A stretch of 35,125 nucleotides of DNA, from contig NZ_JACJTB010000060.1 of the NCBI RefSeq assembly GCF_014698475.1, positions 1 to 35,125 on the forward strand. The letters are read 5' to 3'. The stretch comes from Nostoc spongiaeforme FACHB-130 (GTDB taxonomy: Bacteria > Cyanobacteriota > Cyanobacteriia > Cyanobacteriales > Nostocaceae). Positions within the stretch are counted from its first letter, which is position 1, and each line of letters begins with the position of its first letter. Below, piece after piece: positions 9,731 through 16,497 of the stretch. Below the pieces are notes generated by a model. That model was not told the origin of the DNA. It saw only the letters and a list, made by a program, of their open reading frames with translations, and made no database searches. The position numbers and the translations under genes are program-made.

Positions 9731-9735
9731 AGGAG
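9731..9735 (+). promoter_or_regulatory. Ribosome binding site of the DUF3122-like gene
   Basis: AGGAG, six bases before the ATG at 9742. It decides for this start over the in-frame upstream start at 9712, which lies only three bases after the hoxU stop. Confidence 0.7.
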
Positions 9736-9741
9736 ATATAT

Positions 9742-10263
9742 ATGAAACTCCGTCGCATCCGCAACATATTTTGGTGGTTGCTAGTAGTCAGTCTTTTGAC
9801 AATATCTATATTCCTGGCTTTAGGAAGTCCCACATCACCAACTGCGATCGCATCTGTTACACATTTAGAAGCAGCACCAGGCGAAATACTTTATCGCTCA
9901 CAAACAAAATTAGATGATCAATCAGGACACGTCTGGCAAGTGGTTCTGTTTAAACAAATTTATCCTGGTCAAAATACCAGTGTAAATCTGCGGCTTGTGG
10001 GTTTTCCCAACTCAACCGAGTTAATTCATCCCCAACCCCTCAAAATCACCACCGCTTCCGGCCAAGTTTTTACAGCCTCTGACGTTTTCCTCGATGAAGC
10101 CCCAGCCCCAACTATCGGCCAGTACGACTTCCAAAATATCTTGCCCCAATTACCCAACGAACCCCTCCAACTCGCCATTCCTTTACCTGGACAAAAATCG
10201 ATCAATATTTCAGTACCTTATCCTGTCGTCCTGGAATGGCAGGAAGTTATGAGGGATGAGTAG
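9742..10263 (+). CDS. Membrane-anchored DUF3122-like protein in the hox cluster
   Basis: A 173-residue protein of unknown function. Residues 1-8 are basic (MKLRRIRN), followed by a hydrophobic stretch to about 37, so it has an uncleaved anchor or a signal peptide. The rest would then sit outside the cytoplasmic membrane or in the thylakoid lumen. The body contains GEILYRSQTKL, LRLVGFP and IGQYDFQNILPQLP, which I associate with the cyanobacterial family DUF3122. An ORF at this position between hoxU and hoxY is known from other heterocystous cyanobacteria, without assigned function. It sits 33 bases after hoxU with a good Shine-Dalgarno, so it is probably co-transcribed. A role in placing the soluble hydrogenase at a membrane is only a guess. 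Confidence 0.8.
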   Translation: MKLRRIRNIFWWLLVVSLLTISIFLALGSPTSPTAIASVTHLEAAPGEILYRSQTKLDDQSGHVWQVVLFKQIYPGQNTSVNLRLVGFPNSTELIHPQPLKITTASGQVFTASDVFLDEAPAPTIGQYDFQNILPQLPNEPLQLAIPLPGQKSINISVPYPVVLEWQEVMRDE

Positions 10264-10447
10264 GGAGTGTGGGAAGAGTGGGGAGTGTGGGAAGAGTGGG
10301 GAGTGTGGGGAGTGTGGGGAGTGTGGGGAGAGAGGGGGGAAAGATTTCTTCTTCATCCTTCCAAACCGCCCAAACCTCCCACACCTCCCACCCCTCCCAC
10401 ACCTCCCACCCCTCCCACACCTCCCACCCCTCCCACCCCTCCCACAC
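10261..10447. repeat. Inverted-orientation nonamer element between DUF3122 gene and hoxY
   Basis: The left arm is G-rich with GGGAGTGTG-type nonamers (10264-10330). The hairpin core at 10338-10362 is inverted relative to the other hox spacers. The right arm has eight 9-bp units alternating CTCCCACAC and CTCCCACCC from 10376 to 10447, followed by decayed copies to about 10475. The left arm starts at the stop codon of the preceding gene. The array ends about 10 bases before hoxY, so it covers the region where a ribosome binding site would be; none is visible. Confidence 0.88.
10338..10362 (-). repeat. Hairpin core, copy 2 of 4 (inverted)
   Basis: Read on the minus strand: stem GGAAGGAT, loop GAAGAAGAA (9 nt), stem ATCTTTCC. 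The stem pairs eight positions with one G-T wobble. The loop differs from the other copies by one or two bases while stem and loop lengths are kept. Confidence 0.75.
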
Positions 10448-10484
10448 CTCCCAACTCCCAACTCCCCACTCCCCAAAATCAACT

Positions 10485-11030
10485 ATGACTCGCTTACGAC
10501 TAGCAACAGTATGGTTAGGCGGCTGTTCTGGCTGTCACATGTCCTTTCTTGATTTAGATGAATGGCTGATTGATTTAGCCGGACAGGTAGATGTTGTTTA
10601 CAGTCCCTTCGCTGATATTAAAGAATATCCCCACGATGTAGATGTGGTTTTGGTTGAAGGTGCGATCGCTAATGAAGAACACTTAACCACAATCCGCACT
10701 GTTCGAGAACGTTCTAAACTCTTAATTTCCTTTGGTGATTGTGCTGTAACTGGCAATGTTACCGCCTTACGTAATCCATTAGGTAGCGCCGAACCAGTAC
10801 TCCAGCGATGTTACGTCGAACTTGTGGATCTTCACCCCCAAATACCCCAAGAACCCGGCATAGTACCCCCACTATTAGATAAAGTCACCCCTGTACATTA
10901 CGTAGTCCCCGTTGATATCTATTTACCCGGTTGTCCACCCTCAGCAACACGCATTCGCGCCGCATTAGAACCCCTATTGCAAGGTGAAAAACCACAACTC
11001 GCAGGACGCGAATTAATCAAATTTGGTTAA
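10485..11030 (+). CDS. hoxY: NiFe hydrogenase small subunit HoxY
   Basis: A 181-residue small subunit of the soluble bidirectional NiFe hydrogenase. It carries the proximal [4Fe-4S] cluster only, with C14-x2-C17 (GGCSGCHMSFLD), C86 (SFGDCAVTG) and C150 (YLPGCPPSATRI). There is no twin-arginine leader, as expected for the cytoplasmic enzyme. The start is the ATG at 10485, because the motif-bearing domain begins there (MTRLRLATVWLGGC). An open frame extends upstream to 10269 but only through the nonamer array, where it encodes Ser/His/Pro repeats. It pairs with HoxH, which is separated from it here by the CBS-CP12 gene. Confidence 0.96.
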   Translation: MTRLRLATVWLGGCSGCHMSFLDLDEWLIDLAGQVDVVYSPFADIKEYPHDVDVVLVEGAIANEEHLTTIRTVRERSKLLISFGDCAVTGNVTALRNPLGSAEPVLQRCYVELVDLHPQIPQEPGIVPPLLDKVTPVHYVVPVDIYLPGCPPSATRIRAALEPLLQGEKPQLAGRELIKFG

Positions 11031-11099
11031 AGAGAAGGCAGGAGGCAGGGGGCAGGGAGACAAGGGAGGAGGGGGAGACAAGGTAGAGGTGGGAGGTTT

Positions 11100-11125
11100 G
11101 GGAGGATGGTGAAGAAATCTTTCCC
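11100..11125 (+). repeat. Hairpin core, copy 3 of 4
   Basis: Stem GGGAGGAT (11100-11107), loop GGTGAAGAA, stem ATCTTTCCC. It is the same as copy 1 across the whole core. A G-rich purine stretch lies to the left (11031-11099) and short CACTCCCCA units follow at about 11137-11163. Confidence 0.8.
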
Positions 11126-11163
11126 CCTCTCTTCCCACACTCCCCACACTCCCCACACTTCCC

Positions 11164-11191
11164 ACTCAGCACTCAGCACTCAGCACTCAGC
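11164..11191. repeat. Heptamer tandem repeat ACTCAGC, four copies
   Basis: Four exact 7-bp units ACTCAGC directly continue the C-rich nonamer run of the hoxY/CBS-CP12 spacer. It is the same unit as at 226-267, more than 10 kb away. Heptamer follows nonamer with no spacer; a shorter form of the same junction (CCCCACTCAGCACTC) is seen just before hoxH near 11980-11995. Confidence 0.9.
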
Positions 11192-11201
11192 ACTTTACTA
11201 C

Positions 11202-11206
11202 AGGAG
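11202..11206 (+). promoter_or_regulatory. Ribosome binding site of the CBS-CP12 gene
   Basis: AGGAG, seven bases before the ATG at 11214. It supports that start over the upstream in-frame ATG at 11106, which would translate the repeat array. Confidence 0.7.
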
Positions 11207-11213
11207 ATTAATT

Positions 11214-11798
11214 ATGTTAAAAGCCGCAGACATTATGACAAAAGATGTAGCCACCATTCGTAGCTCTGCCACAGTTGCAGAAGCAGTACAGTTAATGCGG
11301 GCTAGAGATTGGCGGGCGTTAATTGTTGACCGTCGCCACGAACAAGATGCTTACGGCATTATTAGCGAGAGCGATATTGTCTATAAAGTTATTGCTTATG
11401 GTAAAGACCCTCATAAAACACGGGTATACGAGGTTATGACCAAGCCTTGCATAGCCATTAATCCCGACTTGGGTTTAGAATACGTCGCGCGGTTGTTTGC
11501 CCAACATCATCTGCACAGAGCGCCTGTTATCCAAGGTGAACTAGTCGGCATAATTTCACTGACTGATATTTTGGCTTTAAGCGACTTTTTGGAACAACCC
11601 CAGTCAATTCTTTTAGAACAACAACTACAAGAAGAAATTAAAAAAGCTCGCGCCATTTGTGTAGAAAAAGGTATCAATTCAGAAGAATGTGCCGCAGCTT
11701 GGGATGCCGTGGACGAAATGCAATCAGAAATAGCACATCAAACAGCCATCAAAATTGACAGCACCGCTTTTGAGGATTACTCGGAAAGTGTGAAGTGA
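11214..11798 (+). CDS. CBS-CP12 fusion protein between hoxY and hoxH
   Basis: A 194-residue cytoplasmic protein. Residues 1-60 and about 72-125 are two CBS domains (IMTKDVATI, GIISESDIV; VMTKPCIAI, GIISLTDIL), a pair that usually binds AMP or ATP. Residues 139-194 resemble CP12, the redox-sensitive linker of the Calvin cycle: C149-x9-C159 and the core AWDAVDEM (162-169). The C-terminal Cys pair of classical CP12, which binds GAPDH, is missing: at that place the chain reads FEDYSESVK, with Ser where Cys is expected, and then stops. CBS-CP12 fusions are known in cyanobacteria. The location inside the hox cluster suggests a role in tuning hydrogenase or carbon metabolism to energy and redox state (inference). 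The start is chosen from the AGGAG before 11214. Confidence 0.9.
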   Translation: MLKAADIMTKDVATIRSSATVAEAVQLMRARDWRALIVDRRHEQDAYGIISESDIVYKVIAYGKDPHKTRVYEVMTKPCIAINPDLGLEYVARLFAQHHLHRAPVIQGELVGIISLTDILALSDFLEQPQSILLEQQLQEEIKKARAICVEKGINSEECAAAWDAVDEMQSEIAHQTAIKIDSTAFEDYSESVK

Positions 11799-11883
11799 GG
11801 GGACAAGGAGGACAAAGGAGACAAGGGAGTGGGCGGAGACTAGGGATTCTCTCTTGTGAGAAATCAAGGGGTTTGGGAGGTTT

Positions 11884-11908
11884 GGAAGGATGGTGAAGAA
11901 ATCTTTCC
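11884..11908 (+). repeat. Hairpin core, copy 4 of 4
   Basis: Stem GGAAGGAT (11884-11891), loop GGTGAAGAA, stem ATCTTTCC. Eight pairs with one G-U wobble. The preceding GGGAGGTTT is shared with copy 3 and, read on the other strand, resembles the flank of copy 2. Confidence 0.8.
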
Positions 11909-11913
11909 TCCCA

Positions 11914-11985
11914 CACTCCCCACACTCCCCACACTCCCCACACTTCCCACACTCCCCACACTCCCCACACTCCCCACACTCCCCA
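11914..11985. repeat. Nonamer array CACTCCCCA before hoxH
   Basis: Eight 9-bp units, seven CACTCCCCA and one CACTTCCCA, directly follow the hairpin core. The array ends 20 bases before the hoxH ATG. The rest of the spacer (11799-11883) is purine-rich with no gene. Confidence 0.92.
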
Positions 11986-12005
11986 CTCAGCACTCTTAAC
12001 CAGCA

Positions 12006-13457
12006 ATGACTAAAAAAATCGTTATCGATCCCGTTACCCGCATTGAAGGACATGCCAAGATTAGTATTTTTTTGGATGATACTGGTCAGGTGAGTGATGC
12101 TCACTTTCATGTCACAGAATTTCGTGGGTTTGAAAAGTTTTGCGAAGGTCGGCCGTTGTGGGAAATGCCGGCAATTACTGCTAGGGTTTGTGGTATTTGT
12201 CCGGTGAGTCACTTGTTAGCTTCAGCTAAAGCAGGCGATCGCATTTTAGCTGTTACTATCCCATCCGCAGCTGCTAAACTCCGAAGATTGATGAACTTAG
12301 GGCAAATTCTCCAATCCCATGCACTGAGTTTCTTTCATCTCAGCGCCCCCGATTTTTTATTGGGAATGGATAGTAATCCCCAAACCCGCAATGTCTTCGG
12401 TTTAATTGCAGCAGAACCAGAATTTGCCCGTGGTGGAATTCGTTTACGTCAGTTTGGCCAAGAAATTATTGAGTTACTGGGAGGACAAAAGATTCACCCA
12501 GCTTGGGCGGTTCCCGGTGGTGTGCGCGAACCACTCACATCAGAAAATCGCAGCCATATCCAAAACCGCATTCCCGAAGCCCGCACCACGATTTTAGATG
12601 CGTTGGCAAGATTTAAAAACTTGCTCGATGATTATGCCGCAGAAGCCCAAACATTTGGGAATTTCCCTAGTTTATTCATGGGGTTAGTCACTCCCAATGG
12701 TTTGTGGGAAACTTACGATGGACATCTCCGCTTTGTGGATAGTGCAGGTAACATCCTTGCCGACAAACTTGATCCCACGCGCTATCAAGAATTTATTGGG
12801 GAAGCAGTTCAACCAGACTCTTACTTAAAATCTCCCTACTATCGACCCTTGGGTTATCCTAACCAAAATGACCATTGTCGGATAGATAGTGGGATGTATC
12901 GGGTAGGGCCACTAGCACGACTAAATATTTGTAATCGAATTGGCACACCTTTAGCTGATCAAGAATTACAAGAATTCCGCGATCGCGGTCAAGGTACAGT
13001 CAAATCTTCATTCTTTTATCACTATGCCCGCTTAATCGAAATTATCGCTTGTATCGAACACATTGAAATTTTACTTGATGACCCAGACATTTTATCAACA
13101 CGACTACGTGCCGAAGCTGGCATTAACCAACTAGAAGGAGTTGGTGTCAGCGAAGCACCACGCGGCACATTATTTCATCATTATCACGTTGATGAAAATG
13201 GGTTACTGCAAAAAGTCAACTTAATCATTGCGACAGGACAAAATAACCTAGCAATGAATCGCACAGTGGCTCAAATTGCCCGACATTTCATTCAAGGTAA
13301 TGATATTCCAGAAGGAATGCTCAACCGTGTCGAAGCCGGGATTCGCGCCTTTGACCCCTGTTTAAGTTGTTCAACTCACGCCGCCGGACAAATGCCTTTA
13401 CAAATTCAATTAATAGCAGCCGATGGCAATATTATTAATCAGGTTTGGCGGCATTAA
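12006..13457 (+). CDS. hoxH: NiFe hydrogenase large subunit HoxH
   Basis: A 483-residue catalytic subunit of the bidirectional hydrogenase. The four NiFe ligands are present: C62 and C65 in [10 protein letters not shown], and C452 and C455 in DPCLSCSTH. After His458 follow 25 residues, the C-terminal extension that a HoxW-type endopeptidase removes once the metal centre is inserted; no hoxW is in this window. There are no signs of damage. The ATG at 12006 starts the usual N-terminus ([16 protein letters not shown]). A clear Shine-Dalgarno is absent, since the nonamer array ends only 20 bases upstream. It is the last gene of the plus-strand hox series. Confidence 0.97.
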   Translation: MTKKIVIDPVTRIEGHAKISIFLDDTGQVSDAHFHVTEFRGFEKFCEGRPLWEMPAITARVCGICPVSHLLASAKAGDRILAVTIPSAAAKLRRLMNLGQILQSHALSFFHLSAPDFLLGMDSNPQTRNVFGLIAAEPEFARGGIRLRQFGQEIIELLGGQKIHPAWAVPGGVREPLTSENRSHIQNRIPEARTTILDALARFKNLLDDYAAEAQTFGNFPSLFMGLVTPNGLWETYDGHLRFVDSAGNILADKLDPTRYQEFIGEAVQPDSYLKSPYYRPLGYPNQNDHCRIDSGMYRVGPLARLNICNRIGTPLADQELQEFRDRGQGTVKSSFFYHYARLIEIIACIEHIEILLDDPDILSTRLRAEAGINQLEGVGVSEAPRGTLFHHYHVDENGLLQKVNLIIATGQNNLAMNRTVAQIARHFIQGNDIPEGMLNRVEAGIRAFDPCLSCSTHAAGQMPLQIQLIAADGNIINQVWRH

Positions 13458-13464
13458 ATTGTGC

Positions 13465-13557
13465 TACAGCGTTTTTCATTTCAATGAGGTACATTCATCT
13501 AGCCTCCAGCCTCTAGCCCCTATCAACTTGTACTGCACTCAACCGGAAAACGCTGTA
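13465..13557. repeat. 11-bp inverted repeat at the hoxH / peroxiredoxin junction
   Basis: TACAGCGTTTT (13465-13475) is perfectly complementary to AAAACGCTGTA (13547-13557). The arms are separated by 71 bases. The left arm is just after the hoxH stop and continues into TTCATTTCAATGAGGTA, which resembles a dispersed cyanobacterial repeat. The right arm lies in the last codons of the convergent peroxiredoxin-like gene. It may act as a weak bidirectional end structure, or be two halves of an inserted element. Confidence 0.6.
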
Positions 13558-14077
13558 ATAATGTCTCCACACTCGCATTATGATCTAAAAAAGAAAACAA
13601 ATGGCGATAAAGTAATTTACCATCTTTATCTAACACAAATTGCGCTGGTAAAGGCGCTCCCAAAGCTTGCCCGACTCGATATCTCCGAAATACTTGGCAA
13701 CTGGGGTCACTTAACAAAGGCATTTTTAAGCCCAAATCTTGGACAACTATTTGACTCTGCTTTTCATCAGTACTTGTAATCATCAAAACTTCAATACCGC
13801 GTTTTGTAAATTCCTCATAGTTTTCATTCAAAGCTTTAATATGGGGATAACAAAATGGACAGTATTGCTTTTCGGTAAAGATGCGGGTAAAAGCTAGTAA
13901 TACTGGTTGCTTACCGCGATAATCTGATAATTTCACTAAATTACCGTTAGTAATATCCGGTAATTGAAAATCTGGTGTACCTATTTCCAGATTGAAGTAA
14001 CTAGTTGCAGGTATTGGCAAAAAATTACGGAAAAATCGCTCATTAAATAAGCCTCTAAAATCAGTTGAAGTTAGCAT
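13523..14077 (-). CDS. Peroxiredoxin-like thioredoxin-fold protein (AhpC/TSA type)
   Basis: A 184-residue protein with a peroxiredoxin-like thioredoxin fold. After a segment of about 33 residues come GTPDFQLPD and a C-x2-C motif at C73/C76 (KQYCPFCYPH). The fold continues with VLMITSTDE, LLSDPS and PAQFVLDKDGKLLYRH. The spacing resembles the AhpC/TSA or redoxin group; a CPFC pair is less usual than the single peroxidatic TxxC of classical 2-Cys enzymes. It probably reduces peroxides or disulfides in the cytoplasm; the exact substrate is unclear. The start at 14077 (ATG) is chosen because GAGG lies six bases before it; a GTG at 14089 would add four residues. It is convergent with hoxH. Confidence 0.8.
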   Translation of the reverse strand: MLTSTDFRGLFNERFFRNFLPIPATSYFNLEIGTPDFQLPDITNGNLVKLSDYRGKQPVLLAFTRIFTEKQYCPFCYPHIKALNENYEEFTKRGIEVLMITSTDEKQSQIVVQDLGLKMPLLSDPSCQVFRRYRVGQALGAPLPAQFVLDKDGKLLYRHLFSFLDHNASVETLLQRFPVECSTS

Positions 14078-14222
14078 AACAAGCCTCACAATAATAATTT
14101 CGCGTTTTTGTCTGAAATATTGATAATGGATATATCCATTTTATCCTCCTATCATGATCCTATCCTGCTTCCCGATGTAGCACACAGATGAGATTCAAAA
14201 AATAGACAAGATATACTATTAC

Positions 14223-14948
14223 CTATTCAACTTTTGGTGTTTCCTGAGAATTAGTTGTCTCTTCCTGATTGCTAGACTGTAAAGTCTCACGGGTTATTAA
14301 AAATTTTTTACCTAAATCTGTAACACAAAAATATTTAGTTAAATCGATTGGTTGCCTACCATAATCGCTTGCTTTCACCAAATCGCTAATATAACCGGAA
14401 TTAGTCTGAATTAATTTCAAATCTCGCAAACGTCTTAATTCATCAGCCACTTTCTCTGAAACATAAAAGTTATAATTAGTATTTGCTTGTAAATGCTGAT
14501 CAAGTTGAGCAATCTTCTCATAATCTTTATCTCCTAATAAAAAGTTATACATGAAAGCTTGCATTTCTTCTAAGTTTTTTTGTTGCTTTTCTAATTGTTC
14601 TAGTTGCTGTGCTTGCAGTTCATCGATTTCTTTTTTCTGTTTATTAACTTCTTGCTTGAGTTCCCTAAACTTAGCTGTAATCCCACCTTCTTTAGAAATA
14701 CCAAAATCCTCTAATCTATTCAGCAATTCAGAGTTGAACAATAAAATAACAGCAATGACTAAAATATCAGGAATTTCTATTTTTCTTGGTTGCTGTCCTT
14801 CTTTAAAAAAGATGGGACTAATTAAGCTAAATATCAGATAACTTAATGCTAATACTGAAATAATTTCAATCCACAAATTTCTGCGATTTTTATTTTGAGC
14901 GTTATCTGGTTTCTGATTTGTTTGGTTTTGAGTATTTTCTTGATTCAT
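14223..14948 (-). CDS. Two-TM coiled-coil protein with winged-helix-like tail, unknown
   Basis: I do not recognise this 241-residue protein. The first 22 residues are Asn/Gln-rich and hydrophilic. Two hydrophobic segments follow (26-48 and 59-72). A strong coiled coil with many Glu, Lys and Gln covers 92-130. The C-terminal part (140-215) contains EKVADELRRLRDLKLIQ and YFCVTDLGKKFL, which looks like a winged-helix fold with a terminal TDLGKKF strand, as in many small regulators. The overall plan suggests a membrane-bound protein with a cytoplasmic coiled coil and a DNA- or protein-binding end. The ATG at 14948 is the first Met. The short gap to the amidohydrolase gene holds a hairpin, so it is probably its own unit. 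Confidence 0.75.
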   Translation of the reverse strand: MNQENTQNQTNQKPDNAQNKNRRNLWIEIISVLALSYLIFSLISPIFFKEGQQPRKIEIPDILVIAVILLFNSELLNRLEDFGISKEGGITAKFRELKQEVNKQKKEIDELQAQQLEQLEKQQKNLEEMQAFMYNFLLGDKDYEKIAQLDQHLQANTNYNFYVSEKVADELRRLRDLKLIQTNSGYISDLVKASDYGRQPIDLTKYFCVTDLGKKFLITRETLQSSNQEETTNSQETPKVE

Positions 14949-14977
14949 AAATGATTGCTTTTAATTTAATAAGATAG

Positions 14978-15008
14978 AAACACGGTGCAAGTTCCTTATA
15001 CCGTGTTT
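14978..15008 (-). terminator. Hairpin after the amidohydrolase gene
   Basis: A perfect 9-bp inverted repeat AAACACGGT / ACCGTGTTT with a 13-base loop lies 9 bases past the stop of the minus-strand amidohydrolase gene. The downstream minus-strand sequence (CTATCTTATT) is T-rich but not a clean T run, so a terminator role is likely but not certain. Confidence 0.5.
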
Positions 15009-15016
15009 TTGATGTT

Positions 15017-16414
15017 TTACAAACCCATAACAGTACGATAATGAGCTTCTATTTCCACTACAGTTGGCGACTGACGCTGAGTATTCCACTGACTACGTTG
15101 GAATAATTCTTGTCGCAATTCATCAACATTAATCGTCGTCACTTGATGATTAGCTACTATTTGTTTGCCATTAACCCATGCACTATCAACAGCATTTGTC
15201 GGTCTGCCTAAAACTAATAGCCCGATGGGATCAGTCCGAGGCAGTAATGATAAACTGGTCAAATCATAAAGTATTAAATCAGCTTGTTTGCCAACAGTTA
15301 AAGAACCAATTTTATCTGCCATATTCAAGCCTTTAGCACCACCCAAAGCTGCCATTTTTGTTGCCTGTCGGGGTGTAATCCAATATTGATAATCTCGTTC
15401 TGTGGTATTGTGCAGAATTGAACCAATTTTAATCGCTTCTAATAAATCTTGGGAATCATTACTCGAAGCACCATCACAACCAAATGTGACATTTACTTGA
15501 GCTTGGCGATATTTTAAAATTGGCGCAATTCCACTGCCTAAACGCAAATTACTTAAGGGATTATGTACAACTGTAGATTGAGTTTCGGCGAGAATTTCAA
15601 TATCAAATTCATTTAACCACACACAATGGGCGAGAGAAGTCCGATCGCCTAAATATCCCAGGCGTTTAAGATGTTCAACAGCACTACAACCGTACTTTTC
15701 TTGGGCGAGTTTTTCTTGGGCTTTGGTTTCCAGCAAATGGGAGTGACGACATAAATTATAGCGATCGCTCAACTCAATACAACCAGTAAATAAAGCATCA
15801 CTACACAACTGAATCCCCGTAGGCGCAACTAAAATACTCACCCCTTCATCCGGACGATGAAATTGTCTAACTGCTTCCTCCACAAGTGCTAAAGTTTCCG
15901 CAGTCGAACGAAAATAAGGTTCGTGATTACGTTCATTCTCCCCAGAAGGAATACCGGCGGTTAAAGATTCATCTTGAATTAACGGTGCAATAAAAGCCCG
16001 AATCCCAATTTCTCGGTAAGCGCGAACCGCCGCCGTGATGGTTTCTAACTCTTCGCCAGGAATCAATACCAAATGATCAACAACACTCGTACCCCCGGAA
16101 AGTAAAGTTTCTACCGCCGTTCCCAAGGCGCTGAGATAGACTTTTTCCGTGTCGAGGGGGGCAAAATCATACAGATGTGCCAACCATAATTCTAAAGGCA
16201 AAGGTGGAATAATCCCGCGTTGCCACTTTTCCGAAGAATGGGTGTGGGCGTTAACAAAACCGGGTAGTAGTAGCTTATGTTCACCGTTAACGGCTGTCCC
16301 CACAACATCCAGATGAGGTGCGATCGCTGCGATTTTACCATCTACAACCTGCACATCTGTGGTGGAGTACCCATCATCGGTGGAAATTAAGACATTTTTA
16401 ATACTAAAGTTCAC
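15017..16414 (-). CDS. Amidohydrolase of the TRZ/ATZ (chlorohydrolase/deaminase) family
   Basis: A 465-residue metal-dependent hydrolase of the amidohydrolase superfamily. The metal ligands are visible: H56-x-H58 in FVNAHTHSS, His in RHSHLLET near 223, His in LAHCVWL near 262, and Asp in GCDGASSND near 311. The C-terminus has the usual GSLTVGKQADLILYD beta-sandwich return. Members of this subgroup deaminate purines, pterins, S-adenosylhomocysteine or triazine-like compounds; the substrate cannot be named from sequence. It is transcribed divergently from an isochorismatase-like hydrolase and a cupin, separated by only 83 bases, which suggests a joint function. The start is a GTG at 16414, preceded by AAGG at eight bases. 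Confidence 0.88.
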   Translation of the reverse strand: MNFSIKNVLISTDDGYSTTDVQVVDGKIAAIAPHLDVVGTAVNGEHKLLLPGFVNAHTHSSEKWQRGIIPPLPLELWLAHLYDFAPLDTEKVYLSALGTAVETLLSGGTSVVDHLVLIPGEELETITAAVRAYREIGIRAFIAPLIQDESLTAGIPSGENERNHEPYFRSTAETLALVEEAVRQFHRPDEGVSILVAPTGIQLCSDALFTGCIELSDRYNLCRHSHLLETKAQEKLAQEKYGCSAVEHLKRLGYLGDRTSLAHCVWLNEFDIEILAETQSTVVHNPLSNLRLGSGIAPILKYRQAQVNVTFGCDGASSNDSQDLLEAIKIGSILHNTTERDYQYWITPRQATKMAALGGAKGLNMADKIGSLTVGKQADLILYDLTSLSLLPRTDPIGLLVLGRPTNAVDSAWVNGKQIVANHQVTTINVDELRQELFQRSQWNTQRQSPTVVEIEAHYRTVMGL

Positions 16415-16497
16415 GATTTAAACCTTGATTAAGTAATTGAACTCTCTACCTGTTTTCAAGTTACAAAATAGAAAAAGGTGTTGGGTGTTGCAAATTT

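Noticed and set aside
10269-10484. Long N-terminal extension of HoxY through the nonamer array
   Set aside because: The open frame only translates repeats into Ser/His/Pro units. The HoxY family begins at the ATG at 10485.
11106-11213. Upstream start for the CBS-CP12 protein
   Set aside because: It would translate the repeat and hairpin DNA. The AGGAG before 11214 and the start of the CBS fold favour the shorter form.
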